The notes under the pieces were generated by a model. The model was not told the origin of the DNA. It worked only from the letters and a program-made list of their open reading frames with translations, and did not search any database. 64,000 nt of DNA from Parabacteroides timonensis. Lineage in GTDB: Bacteria > Bacteroidota > Bacteroidia > Bacteroidales > Tannerellaceae. Within the stretch, counting starts at the first letter, position 1, and the number at the start of each line of letters is the position of its first letter. Below are positions 50,048 to 59,215 of the stretch, piece by piece. The DNA is taken from assembly GCF_900128505.1 (NCBI RefSeq), contig NZ_LT669941.1, positions 4,415,010-4,479,009 on the forward strand. The letters are read 5' to 3'. A program made the position numbers and the translations under genes.

Positions 50048-50072
50048 ATAATTAATAACACTGTAAATACTT

Positions 50073-52130
50073 TTATAATTCAGAAAGCCATTTTTCGAGT
50101 CGTTTTACCATAGGTATTTCAAAGTAAAACATCCAATCACTGTTATTTGTCCTGGCTGAAAGATGCTTGTTTGGATCGACTTCTTCTATATATCCGTCTG
50201 CTGTAGACATGAAGCGTATTTCAGAATAGACATTTTCGAATTGACTTCTCATTATTTTGAAGTAATTACACAAGTTCTTTATTTCAGAAAGTGACTGTTT
50301 TCTTTGTTCGGGAGTATTTGCCATATCATATTTATGAAGGGCAATAATGACTTTTGTTGAAAAAGCAAACAAGTGTGCGGTCTGCCTATATACTTGCAGA
50401 GTATATCTGTTCCTTAAAGCTGTTTTCTCTCCGATATTGAGGATAGAATCGATTCTTTCGTATCTTTCTATAGCTTTTATAGCTTCGTTTACCTTTTTGT
50501 TATTATCAGAACTCCATTTTCCCGGATTATTAGGGTTAGGCATATCCAATAAAGTAAAAGGTGTAACTCCCCATGCCGGATTCCTTCTCCCGCTTGTAAC
50601 TAATGCTTCATCGAAGAAATCCGCTAGAGCTTTCAGATCGTTTATGAACTCTGTTAATGAATCTGCCGGACAAAAACCGAACTCTCTTTGACCATGTGCC
50701 AGACTGAAAGATATTCTGTCCCTGGCATCGGGGTTCCAGCTGTATTCTCCCAAGGCAATAAATTCCCTCCACACTGCTTCCGCATGTGGCGAACCATCAT
50801 CCCAGGTTGTAGCCAGTATTCCAACCAAGTCATTTTCAGTAGTAATTTTACAGAATCCTTTGATGAAATCTGTTCTTTCAATTTCCCTGGGAAGGTAAAT
50901 ACTATTTCCGGTTGCAGCAGCTGTTGCCGCCATAACCTTCAATCCTTTTTCTTTATACCAGTTCAATAATCTCTGATGGATGGGAGTTACCGCTTGTTCG
51001 TATTTCCAACGCATGTAGATACATTCTTTTGGAAATAAATTAATAGCTTCGTCAAGTTTCTGGGTGTTCCATTGCCGATCTAATTCTACCCCTTGAAGGG
51101 TATCGTTTTGGAGAATATCCCATAAATCAGCATGTTTCAGAGGCATATCATCCCAAAAGATTGGAGTACGGCTGTGTTCCGTGGCATACTTACAGGTTTT
51201 TTGTAACCAATCCATTTGTAATTCAAAAGGTGTTTTTCCTGTTGCTTTGCACCGTTCATCAATTCCGATAGACTGAACTTCATCTCCTCCAATATGGAGA
51301 TATTTGCCATACGGCATCGCTTCTATAGCATCCTGATATAAGTCAAACTGAAGTTCGTATGTTCGAGGATCTGCAGGACAGAAATCTCTGTCACTGTTTG
51401 GATCTTCTCTTAATTCCCAATGATGTTTCAGGATATATGAAGCATGTCCCAGCCCTTGAACAAGTGGTGATACATCAATGTTTCTATCATGCGCATAACG
51501 GCAAAGAGCAATCATTTCCTCTTTACTGATCGCGTTTGGCGCTCCTATTTCCGGACGTCGTATATAGCGAAGTTTATCTTCCAACTCCCAGATAACAGCA
51601 TTGATTTTATATCTGGCTAGCCGATCTATCGCTTTGTAATAATATTCCATCCGATTTAAATGGTGCTTGGTATCAAAGTGAATGGCCCTGTAAGCTAAAA
51701 CCGGATAATCGGTAATAACCATTTCTGGGATAGCACAATTGAAATCCCGGCTATCTTCCAGTAATTGTTCCAAAGTCTGACAGCCATAGAAAATTCCGGC
51801 CTTGTTTCTGGATGATATAGTCACCCCTTTTGAGTTGATACGCAGTACATACCCTTCAACGGAAGAGGGTACTTCCTCTTCCGTTATTATTAATTGTACT
51901 CCTTTTCCTTTTTTCTCTTTTTGAGGTAAAGCATCCAATACGGGAGGAAGTATCGGAAGTTCGTTATTGTGTGAGGAAACCAAATAGGTCAATTCTCCAT
52001 AACGTAAGGTATTTCCTCCTTTTACCTCTATTTTTTGAGGTGTAGGTATCAATTGGAATACTTTATTTAGCTCTTTACTGCTGATATTGGATAAGAGCAA
52101 CAGCATGATTATTATTAGTTGTACTTTCAT
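50073..52130 (-). CDS. GH20 beta-N-acetylhexosaminidase (locus 2)
   Basis: A 685-residue exported enzyme (signal MKVQLIIIMLLLLSNISS). An N-terminal GH20b-like domain (FQLIPTPQKIEVKGGNTLRYGEL) precedes the catalytic barrel. The substrate-assisted acid pair is Asp283-Glu284 (HIGGDEV); YRAIHFDTKHHLNRMEYYYKAIDRLARYKIN is the barrel start. The last 150 residues are an alpha-helical extension. It would release terminal GlcNAc or GalNAc from host glycans or similar substrates. It follows SusD by 12 bp, so it is likely the enzyme of locus 2. Confidence 0.9.
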   Translation of the reverse strand: MKVQLIIIMLLLLSNISSKELNKVFQLIPTPQKIEVKGGNTLRYGELTYLVSSHNNELPILPPVLDALPQKEKKGKGVQLIITEEEVPSSVEGYVLRINSKGVTISSRNKAGIFYGCQTLEQLLEDSRDFNCAIPEMVITDYPVLAYRAIHFDTKHHLNRMEYYYKAIDRLARYKINAVIWELEDKLRYIRRPEIGAPNAISKEEMIALCRYAHDRNIDVSPLVQGLGHASYILKHHWELREDPNSDRDFCPADPRTYELQFDLYQDAIEAMPYGKYLHIGGDEVQSIGIDERCKATGKTPFELQMDWLQKTCKYATEHSRTPIFWDDMPLKHADLWDILQNDTLQGVELDRQWNTQKLDEAINLFPKECIYMRWKYEQAVTPIHQRLLNWYKEKGLKVMAATAAATGNSIYLPREIERTDFIKGFCKITTENDLVGILATTWDDGSPHAEAVWREFIALGEYSWNPDARDRISFSLAHGQREFGFCPADSLTEFINDLKALADFFDEALVTSGRRNPAWGVTPFTLLDMPNPNNPGKWSSDNNKKVNEAIKAIERYERIDSILNIGEKTALRNRYTLQVYRQTAHLFAFSTKVIIALHKYDMANTPEQRKQSLSEIKNLCNYFKIMRSQFENVYSEIRFMSTADGYIEEVDPNKHLSARTNNSDWMFYFEIPMVKRLEKWLSEL

Positions 52131-52141
52131 TTTTATTATGA

Positions 52142-53770
52142 TTAATAACCCGTATTTTGCTTAAGATTCGGATTTTTGTCAATACTGGATTGTGGAATCG
52201 GTAAATATCGATTGTAGGGGGCAAATTTTCGAGTTTCGATCAGAGAGAAAACTCCCGGCTCGATCACTGCTCTTTTATATGGATCGTTTTCATTATAATT
52301 AACTGTCCCGGTAATGCGGGATAAATTTCCATTCATAACTTTTTCTGCCAGCATTTTTCCTTCGGAATCTTTCCATCTGAGAATATCCGCTTTACGGAGT
52401 CCTTCTCCGGCTAACTCTATTGTACGCTCTCTTCTGATTAGTTCGCGAAGTGTTTCTTTAGTTCCGTATTTCCCCCGGTTTACAGTTGGCATTCCTACGC
52501 GGATACGAATTTTATCGAGAGATTCATATACAGCATTAGAGGGCCCATTCAATTCATTTTCTGCTTCGGCAAAAGAAAGTAATACTTCTGCGTAACGAAA
52601 GACGATCGGACAAGCACCTGTATCCCAGATATTATTGTACTGATCCATCGGTGCCAGGTATTTAGACCATGAAAGAGCTGTTTTGGATGCGTTACTAACA
52701 CCTTCCGGATAATTATCGTTGAGGGCACCGTCGATTTCTTTATCTAATGTGTTGAGAATAACTGTTTCTCTACTTTGGTTTTGCCATAGTTGTCCTGGGA
52801 AGAGCATAGTCATTTCCATTCTGGGATCTCTGTCTTTAAATGGATATTTAGGATCATATAATTTAGACTCTTCTTTAGTCAATCCGTCATTCATTTCATA
52901 CATATCCAACAGATTTTGAGTTGGAACAATGGAGGACCATCCTCCATCTGCGTTATTGTACATTTGTCCGATAACGCCTAGGCCTTGTAAATTCTCAAGA
53001 TATTGTACAGACAGGATTATTTCATTTGAGCTTTTTCCTTTTAAAGTAAACAGTTCCGTATAATTGGGGTCCAGATCATACTTTTTCATCTCCATAATAG
53101 CCTGAGCAGCATCTTTTGCCCGCTGGTAGTCACTCCAGTATAGGGCAGATCTCATTTTTACAGCTAATCCAGTGCCTTTGGCTACCCGTCCTAATTCTGC
53201 CGGACTTTCTTTTAGATCGGGAATTAAAGCATCCAACTCGTCATAGACGAATTTTTTTACTTCTTCTTCTGTATTTCGCGGTACTTTTGCTTCTTCCGCT
53301 GTGTTATAGGAGTCTATGATGGGGACACCTCCATACCAAAAGTTCATTTCAAAATATTTGTAAGCCCTTATTGTCCGTACCTGGGCAATCAAATCTTTTT
53401 TTTCTGTTTCGTCTGTAAATGTTACATTCTTGATGTTTTCGAGAAAGTCATTACACCGGCGAATTGTTTTAAAATCATAGAAACTGGCTCCTGTATTGGA
53501 TGCACTGAGTTTTCCGTTTCCGTGTACAGTCCAATTTTCCCAGGGAAAATTGTTGTAACCGATATCGGATGCGCAATCCTGGTAAAGAATCGTATAACCG
53601 TTAAGCCAGTCTTTGTAACATCCAACAGCAAAGCTTCTGGCATCACTTTCACTTTTCCAAGTAGTGGCAGGTGATAAAGCATCATAAGGTGCTGTATCCA
53701 GGAAATCAGAGCAAGATGTTATAGAGGCTGTGATAGCACAACTGATTAATATATATGATAGACGTTTCAT
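52142..53770 (-). CDS. SusD-family glycan-binding lipoprotein (locus 2)
   Basis: A 542-residue protein with lipobox SITSCSD. RagB/SusD features: FLDTAPYDALSPATTW near the N-terminus, LIAQVRTIRAYKYFEMNFWYGGVPII, RRERTIELAGEGLRKADILRW, and a C-terminal YLPIPQSSIDKNPNLKQNTGY. It partners the SusC encoded 31 bp upstream. Confidence 0.95.
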   Translation of the reverse strand: MKRLSYILISCAITASITSCSDFLDTAPYDALSPATTWKSESDARSFAVGCYKDWLNGYTILYQDCASDIGYNNFPWENWTVHGNGKLSASNTGASFYDFKTIRRCNDFLENIKNVTFTDETEKKDLIAQVRTIRAYKYFEMNFWYGGVPIIDSYNTAEEAKVPRNTEEEVKKFVYDELDALIPDLKESPAELGRVAKGTGLAVKMRSALYWSDYQRAKDAAQAIMEMKKYDLDPNYTELFTLKGKSSNEIILSVQYLENLQGLGVIGQMYNNADGGWSSIVPTQNLLDMYEMNDGLTKEESKLYDPKYPFKDRDPRMEMTMLFPGQLWQNQSRETVILNTLDKEIDGALNDNYPEGVSNASKTALSWSKYLAPMDQYNNIWDTGACPIVFRYAEVLLSFAEAENELNGPSNAVYESLDKIRIRVGMPTVNRGKYGTKETLRELIRRERTIELAGEGLRKADILRWKDSEGKMLAEKVMNGNLSRITGTVNYNENDPYKRAVIEPGVFSLIETRKFAPYNRYLPIPQSSIDKNPNLKQNTGY

Positions 53771-53800
53771 AATATGTACTTTTTATTGTTATTGATAAAT

Positions 53801-56800
53801 TCAGAATGTCAGATTAATACCAATGGAATGTGTTTGTACTAAAGGATAATGGGAGCCTCTTCCTTCCGGAGATTCCGGATCTACACCTATCATTAAATTA
53901 TCGATGGTGAAAAGATTCTCACCGGAATAATATATTCTCAGATTAGATAGCCCGGACGGTTTTATCCATTTAGAAGGGAAAGTATAGCCTAATTGAATAC
54001 TTTTCATTCTCAGGTAATTTGAGTTTTGTATCCAGAATGTAGAAACAGTGTTTATTGAATAACTGGGTGAATCTAATGCTATCCGGGGCATTTTCCCATT
54101 GAGGTTTTCTGTAGACCATGCATCAAGCCATGCTGTTGACGGGTGGGTGACATCTCCTCCGAATTCTCCATACATTTGTGTACTAAAAAAGCGTGAGACT
54201 CCGGCAGCACCTGTAAATATAGCTGAAAGATCAAATCCTTTCCAACCGACATTAATATTTAATCCATAAGTGAATTTGGGATCTTTGGTACCACAGATAA
54301 TGCGATCCTCTGAAGTCATTTTGCCATCACCATTTGTGTCTGCATATATAAGATCTCCTGCTTTAAAGTCTGAGGTAAACGGATAACCTTCTTTTCCTTT
54401 GTATTTATCCATATAGGCTTGTGCTTCTGCATCTGATTGGAAAAATCCATCTGTTTTATATGCATAGTATGAGTTGATAGGTGATCCTATTTGTTTGATG
54501 GTATTCCCATCTATCATGCGTTGTACACCTCCCAGATTCAGAATTTTATTCTGATTGTATGTGAAATTACCATTAACCGATAAACTCCAGTCATTCCATC
54601 TGTTATTGTATCCGAGGGAGATTTCGATACCCCGGTTTACCATGGCACCTACATTGTCTTTATATGCGCCTAACGCAAACTCAGAAGGAACGGGGACATC
54701 CATGATAATATCTGTTGTTTTACGATCATAATAATCCATAGAGAAGTTTATTTTATTCACTAAACTCATATCAAGACCAATACCCCATGTACGCGCTTTT
54801 TCCCAGGAGATAGTTGAAAGTCTGTAGTTTTCTTGATAATATCCTGTGTATAAGTTATTGTTGAACGGATAGTTTGCCCCAATCGAATAGGTATTCATCC
54901 AGGGATAATAATCATTTAATGCATCTTGGTTACCAAGAAATCCCCATGATCCCCTTATTTTCAGATTATTCATCCATTCCCGGGTGTTTTCCATAAAATC
55001 TTCTTCACTTAAACGCCATGCGGCTGATAAAGAAGGGAAATAGCCCCAACGATTGTCCGGACTGAAACGGGAAGAAGCATCTGCTCTGAAGTTTGCTTCA
55101 AATAAATATTTACCATTATAGTCATAATTAATACGTCCAAAATAAGATAACATAGCTAACTCTCGCGTGAAACCACCATTCGTCTGTGTAGATGCGGTAC
55201 CAGCATTCATGTCTGTAAGGTCGTTGTTGGGAAAATTTTTACGGAACATCGTATTTTCATAATAATTATACTTTTCCAAATGATAACCTAATAATATTTT
55301 TAATCCATGCAGGTTGAATTTTTTATCATAATTCAATAAAACGTCCAGATTTGAACGATTCCAGTTATAAACTGTTTCCGTTAATTCGTTTGGCCCATGG
55401 TATTTAGTTGGATTATATTGAATGTCTTTTACGAAAGATTTATGATGTTGATTATTTGTTGCATATGCTCCCTGTACAGATGCTTTAAGTCCATCTATAA
55501 TCTGGTAATCTACAGCGACAGTTCCGGAAAAATTCTGGATATTATTATCTACTGTCTGGTCTATATCTAACCAGGCTATAGGATTTCCGTCTGAAGTGCT
55601 ACCATAAGTGCCATCCTCGTTTTTATAAGGAATCCAAGGTGCTACTATATTTACTTCACGAATCAGCAAATCAGAACTACCGGGTATAGTACAACTGTTT
55701 GGATCGGAATATGTATTATTGAAATAGGACATATTCATTCGGACATTTAATCTTTCTGATAGTTTTATATCCAGATTTGTCCGGGCATTGAATTGATTTC
55801 TGGATGAATTTCTCAGGACTCCTGATTGGTTTAAATACCCTACGGAAGCCAGATATTTTATATTATCAGTCCCACCACTGACATTAACATTATGTTGGTG
55901 TTGTACTCCTGTTCTGAATGCGAGATCCTGCCAGTCTGTGTTAGGATATTTATAGGGCTCAGAGCCGTCTCTGAATTTTTGTATTTCTTTTTCATCGAAA
56001 CGGGGATTTTTCCCTTCTGCCACTAAAGCTTGATTATACAATGTAGCATAATCGGCGGAAGAAAGGAGATCAATCATTGCAGTAGGATTCTGAATACCTA
56101 CATATCCATTATAGGAAATTTGAGGTTTACCTGTTTTTCCTCGTTTAGTGGTTATTAATATAACCCCGTTTGATGCTTTGGATCCATAGATAGCCGCAGA
56201 GGAAGCATCTTTTAAAACAGTGATACTCTCTATGTCATTTGGATCAATAGAATTCATTGAACCACTTTCTATTCCGTCGATAAGTACGTAGGGGTCAGAT
56301 GAGTTTAATGTTCCTACACCACGGATTCTGATAGAACCATTGTCTTGTCCGGGACGTCCTTCTGAAGTGGAGACAGTTACACCGGGCATTAATCCCTGTA
56401 TTCCGGATGAAATATTTGTAATGGGACGGTTGCTTAGTTCTTTACTGTCTAATTGAGCGACAGCTCCGGATAAATTAGCTTTTTGTTGGACACCATATCC
56501 AACAACAACGACTTCTTCCAATTTTTGAGAATCTTCCTGTAATTCAATATTGATTATTGAATTGTTATCTGTTTTTACTTCCTGAGTATTATAGCCTATA
56601 TAGGAAATGACAAGAATTGCATTTGTGGCTGTTTCTAGTTGAAAACGACCGTCTATATCGGTGATAATGCCGTTGGTTGTTCCTTTTTCCACGATGTTTG
56701 CTCCAATGACTGGTAGCCCGTCGGGATCGGTGACCGTTCCTGTTATTTTCTTTTTCTCAGTTTTCGATTGATTAGAAAGCAGATCTTTCTGAATGATGAT

Positions 56801-57079
56801 ATTCTTATTCTTGATCTCATATGAAACTTTTTGACCATGTAGTATTTGTTTTATCACCTGATCTACTGTTCCATTCTGTACATCTACCTGAATGACTTTC
56901 TGTGTGTCTACATCCCCGGAAGCAAAAACAAAGGAATAACCGTTTCCTTCCTTCAATGTTTCCATGGCCTTTTTCACTGTTACATTATTTAATTTGAGGT
57001 TGATATTCTGCGCAAATGCAGTCAAATTAATGCATAATACTGCCAGGACCATATATATGGCCTTCTTTTTAATTTTCAT
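53801..57079 (-). CDS. SusC-family TonB-dependent transporter with STN domain (locus 2)
   Basis: A 1092-residue protein. Signal peptide 1-23; STN domain about 25-98; beta-sandwich about 112-182 (GLPVIGANIVEKGTTNG); VVVVGYGVQQKANLSG; plug with IRGVGTLNSSDPYVLIDGIESGS and SSAAIYGSKASNGVILITTKRG; barrel ending TFSIGINLTF-like (HSIGINLTF). It is preceded by its FecR and ECF sigma genes, so regulation as in locus 1 is expected. It is clearly related to, but not a recent copy of, the locus 1 protein. Confidence 0.95.
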   Translation of the reverse strand: MKIKKKAIYMVLAVLCINLTAFAQNINLKLNNVTVKKAMETLKEGNGYSFVFASGDVDTQKVIQVDVQNGTVDQVIKQILHGQKVSYEIKNKNIIIQKDLLSNQSKTEKKKITGTVTDPDGLPVIGANIVEKGTTNGIITDIDGRFQLETATNAILVISYIGYNTQEVKTDNNSIINIELQEDSQKLEEVVVVGYGVQQKANLSGAVAQLDSKELSNRPITNISSGIQGLMPGVTVSTSEGRPGQDNGSIRIRGVGTLNSSDPYVLIDGIESGSMNSIDPNDIESITVLKDASSAAIYGSKASNGVILITTKRGKTGKPQISYNGYVGIQNPTAMIDLLSSADYATLYNQALVAEGKNPRFDEKEIQKFRDGSEPYKYPNTDWQDLAFRTGVQHQHNVNVSGGTDNIKYLASVGYLNQSGVLRNSSRNQFNARTNLDIKLSERLNVRMNMSYFNNTYSDPNSCTIPGSSDLLIREVNIVAPWIPYKNEDGTYGSTSDGNPIAWLDIDQTVDNNIQNFSGTVAVDYQIIDGLKASVQGAYATNNQHHKSFVKDIQYNPTKYHGPNELTETVYNWNRSNLDVLLNYDKKFNLHGLKILLGYHLEKYNYYENTMFRKNFPNNDLTDMNAGTASTQTNGGFTRELAMLSYFGRINYDYNGKYLFEANFRADASSRFSPDNRWGYFPSLSAAWRLSEEDFMENTREWMNNLKIRGSWGFLGNQDALNDYYPWMNTYSIGANYPFNNNLYTGYYQENYRLSTISWEKARTWGIGLDMSLVNKINFSMDYYDRKTTDIIMDVPVPSEFALGAYKDNVGAMVNRGIEISLGYNNRWNDWSLSVNGNFTYNQNKILNLGGVQRMIDGNTIKQIGSPINSYYAYKTDGFFQSDAEAQAYMDKYKGKEGYPFTSDFKAGDLIYADTNGDGKMTSEDRIICGTKDPKFTYGLNINVGWKGFDLSAIFTGAAGVSRFFSTQMYGEFGGDVTHPSTAWLDAWSTENLNGKMPRIALDSPSYSINTVSTFWIQNSNYLRMKSIQLGYTFPSKWIKPSGLSNLRIYYSGENLFTIDNLMIGVDPESPEGRGSHYPLVQTHSIGINLTF

Positions 57080-57317
57080 AAGTAATTAGAATTAATTGTT
57101 TTAAACAAGAAATCTTAATACCGGAAGTAAAGTTTTATTATATTTGTCATTACTTTCGGAAACTCGCAGAGATAGAGTCCGGAAACTTGAATCGGGAGAT
57201 TGTGCAGATCTTCCGGTTCTTTTTTATTTTGGACTCTGTTCCTTTTACTAACCAGCGTCTTTTCTTTTCATATAAATTCAATTTTAAAGTTAATAATACA
57301 GTTATCAATAAAAGCTT

Positions 57318-58337
57318 TTATTTAGTATATAGTTGTATGTCTTTACCATTTACTTTGTATTCAAGTTTGCCGGTTGAGGCTAACATATCCAGTATTTCCT
57401 GGATCGTTTGTTCTTTCCGTAAGAAATTCCCGTAAAAACGGAATGTTTTTAAAGACTCGTCTTTTATATAGATTTTTACGTTGTAACTTCTTTCCAACTC
57501 TTTGATGATATCCGGCAATAATTCTTCATCGAAGAAAAGATAATCGTTAGTCCATTCTGCAGCATAGCGTACTTCTGCCGGGGAGACTTTTAATTGACCG
57601 TCTTTTTTATTCAGTATAGCTTTCTGATCGGGTTCCAGATAACATAGGTCATTGTTTTTCAGATAATTTGTTAGGCGGACTTTCCCTTCCAGCAAGCTGA
57701 CTGAAATTTCCTCATCTTCCGGATAGTTCCTGAAATTGAATTTGGTACCCAACACCCGTAGCTCCAACTCTTTTGTCTTGATCTCGAAAGGTAATTGCTC
57801 ATTTTTAGTGACTTCAAAATATCCTTCACCTGCCAGTTGCAGTTTTCGTTCGGCGACACCGAAGCCTTGTGAATAGGTGATTTTCGAGCCGGCATTCAAC
57901 CATACCAATGTGCCGTCCGGGAGGTATAATTTGGTTTTCGAGCCTAGAGGAGCTTCTATCACCATCTCGGCAAATTGTTTCTTGACCTGTTCGGAACCAC
58001 TCCAATAAGAGGCGAAAGAAATGAGACATAAAAGAGCAATTGCTGCTGCCGCATACATATATTTGTGCAGAGGATATTTTTTGATCACTTTTTTCTCTGC
58101 TGCTACCTGGGTTTTGGAAAGGAACCGTTGGAATGCTGTTTCTTTATCGTATCGTGTTTCTTCATTAGCTCCGATCGTAGAGAACCAAACTTCCCGTATC
58201 TGTCGGAAATATTTTTGGTTTTCCGGAGAAGCCTTGAGCCAATCTTCGAGCTCGGTTAACTCCTCTGTTCCCAAACCTCCTGAAAGGTAATTTGTGATCA
58301 GTTCGTCTATTCTGGTATGTATGTTTGTAGCTTTCAT
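57318..58337 (-). CDS. FecR-family anti-sigma factor (locus 2)
   Basis: A 339-residue protein. The cytoplasmic N-terminus is LITNYLSGGLGTEELTELEDWLKASPENQKYFRQIREVW; a transmembrane helix is at about 92-109 (YAAAAIALLCLISFASYW); the FecR domain is EAPLGSKTKLYLPDGTLVWLNAGSKITY and GEGYFEVTKNEQLPFEI; a C-terminal STN-like domain follows. Between it and susC there is a 238-bp leader with an imperfect CCGGAA...TTCCGG hairpin (57179-57215), the probable control region of susC. Confidence 0.95.
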   Translation of the reverse strand: MKATNIHTRIDELITNYLSGGLGTEELTELEDWLKASPENQKYFRQIREVWFSTIGANEETRYDKETAFQRFLSKTQVAAEKKVIKKYPLHKYMYAAAAIALLCLISFASYWSGSEQVKKQFAEMVIEAPLGSKTKLYLPDGTLVWLNAGSKITYSQGFGVAERKLQLAGEGYFEVTKNEQLPFEIKTKELELRVLGTKFNFRNYPEDEEISVSLLEGKVRLTNYLKNNDLCYLEPDQKAILNKKDGQLKVSPAEVRYAAEWTNDYLFFDEELLPDIIKELERSYNVKIYIKDESLKTFRFYGNFLRKEQTIQEILDMLASTGKLEYKVNGKDIQLYTK

Positions 58338-58407
58338 TTTTTCGTTCTCTTGTATATATGACAGTTAGAAAAGGAGAGAGGGTAGTGCGTTCGGATAATT
58401 TTTTCAA

Positions 58408-59001
58408 TTAAATCCAAAAACAGCATATGAGCAGGAGCAAATACTTACTTAGATCAGCACTTAGGCGAGATATCGCATTTTTTATATGATATTTTACCGT
58501 ATTGACGGAAATGCCGAGTTCTTCAGCTATTTGTTCATATCGTTTTTCTTCGAAGCGGCTTTTTTTGAATACAACTTTACATTCTTCAGGAAGTCTGTCT
58601 ATGGCATTCCTAATCTCTTGTTCGAGCTCATTCTCCAGCAATCGAGCCAGCGGGTAGTCGTCGGATGGGAAGACAGAATTTATCCACTCATTTTGCTGGT
58701 CGATGACTGAAAAGCGGACTTCTCTTTTTTCTCTTTCCAGGTTCAGATAATTTATACAACGGTTACGGACAGCCTGAACCAAATAACTGCGCAGGGAGGT
58801 GGTAATTTCAAGGGTATCTCTTTTCTCCCAAAGATGAAAAATAATATCGTCGACAATACTTTCAGCCAGAAAATCGTCTTTCAGGAATTCATAGGCAATC
58901 TTACATAACAGTACATAATGATGATCATATATGTATTTGTATGCTTGATTATTTCCTGATTTCAGGGAATGAATCAAATGTAGTTCTTCCTTTTTTTCCA
59001 T
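58408..59001 (-). CDS. ECF RNA polymerase sigma factor (locus 2)
   Basis: A 197-residue ECF sigma. Region 2 has YEFLKDDFLAESIVDDIIFHLWEKRDTLEI; region 4 has RLPEECKVVFKKSRFEEKRYEQIAEELGISVNTVKYHIKNAISRL. I prefer the ATG at 59001 (MEKKEELHLI); an in-frame ATG at 59037 would add twelve residues. It lies 70 bp upstream of fecR. Confidence 0.93.
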   Translation of the reverse strand: MEKKEELHLIHSLKSGNNQAYKYIYDHHYVLLCKIAYEFLKDDFLAESIVDDIIFHLWEKRDTLEITTSLRSYLVQAVRNRCINYLNLEREKREVRFSVIDQQNEWINSVFPSDDYPLARLLENELEQEIRNAIDRLPEECKVVFKKSRFEEKRYEQIAEELGISVNTVKYHIKNAISRLSADLSKYLLLLICCFWI

Positions 59002-59176
59002 ATAATTATCCGTTCTCCCTGTTTCTGAAAGATGCATTGTCGCAAATATACACGATTTATATAAATCTCAGTTAGTATTTGGAGAAAAGAGGTGGGTGTT
59101 TTTTATTATTGGTCAAAAGGCTGTAAATATATTTGTATTTAATCATTATTATTTTCTATAGTAGGTTTAAGTGGCA

Positions 59177-59210
59177 AAAGCCAGTTGCTATTTATAGTGC
59201 AACTGGCTTT
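59177..59210 (-). terminator. Locus 3 terminator
   Basis: A perfect 12-bp stem AAAGCCAGTTGC/GCAACTGGCTTT with a 10-nt loop; on the minus strand it runs into TTTT. It starts 6 bp past the GH127 stop and separates locus 3 from the locus 2 sigma gene. Confidence 0.85.
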
Positions 59211-59215
59211 CAATA

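Larger units (their letters stand above)
49331..50072. other. 742-bp intergenic region between loci 1 and 2
   Basis: It holds the terminator of locus 2 (50017-50047), a word-rich patch (49754-49833), a 13-bp direct repeat GCTCCTTTTTGTG (49735-49747 and 49927-49939), and the start region of the locus 1 sigma gene. The DNA is AT-rich; I see no coding frame. Confidence 0.6.
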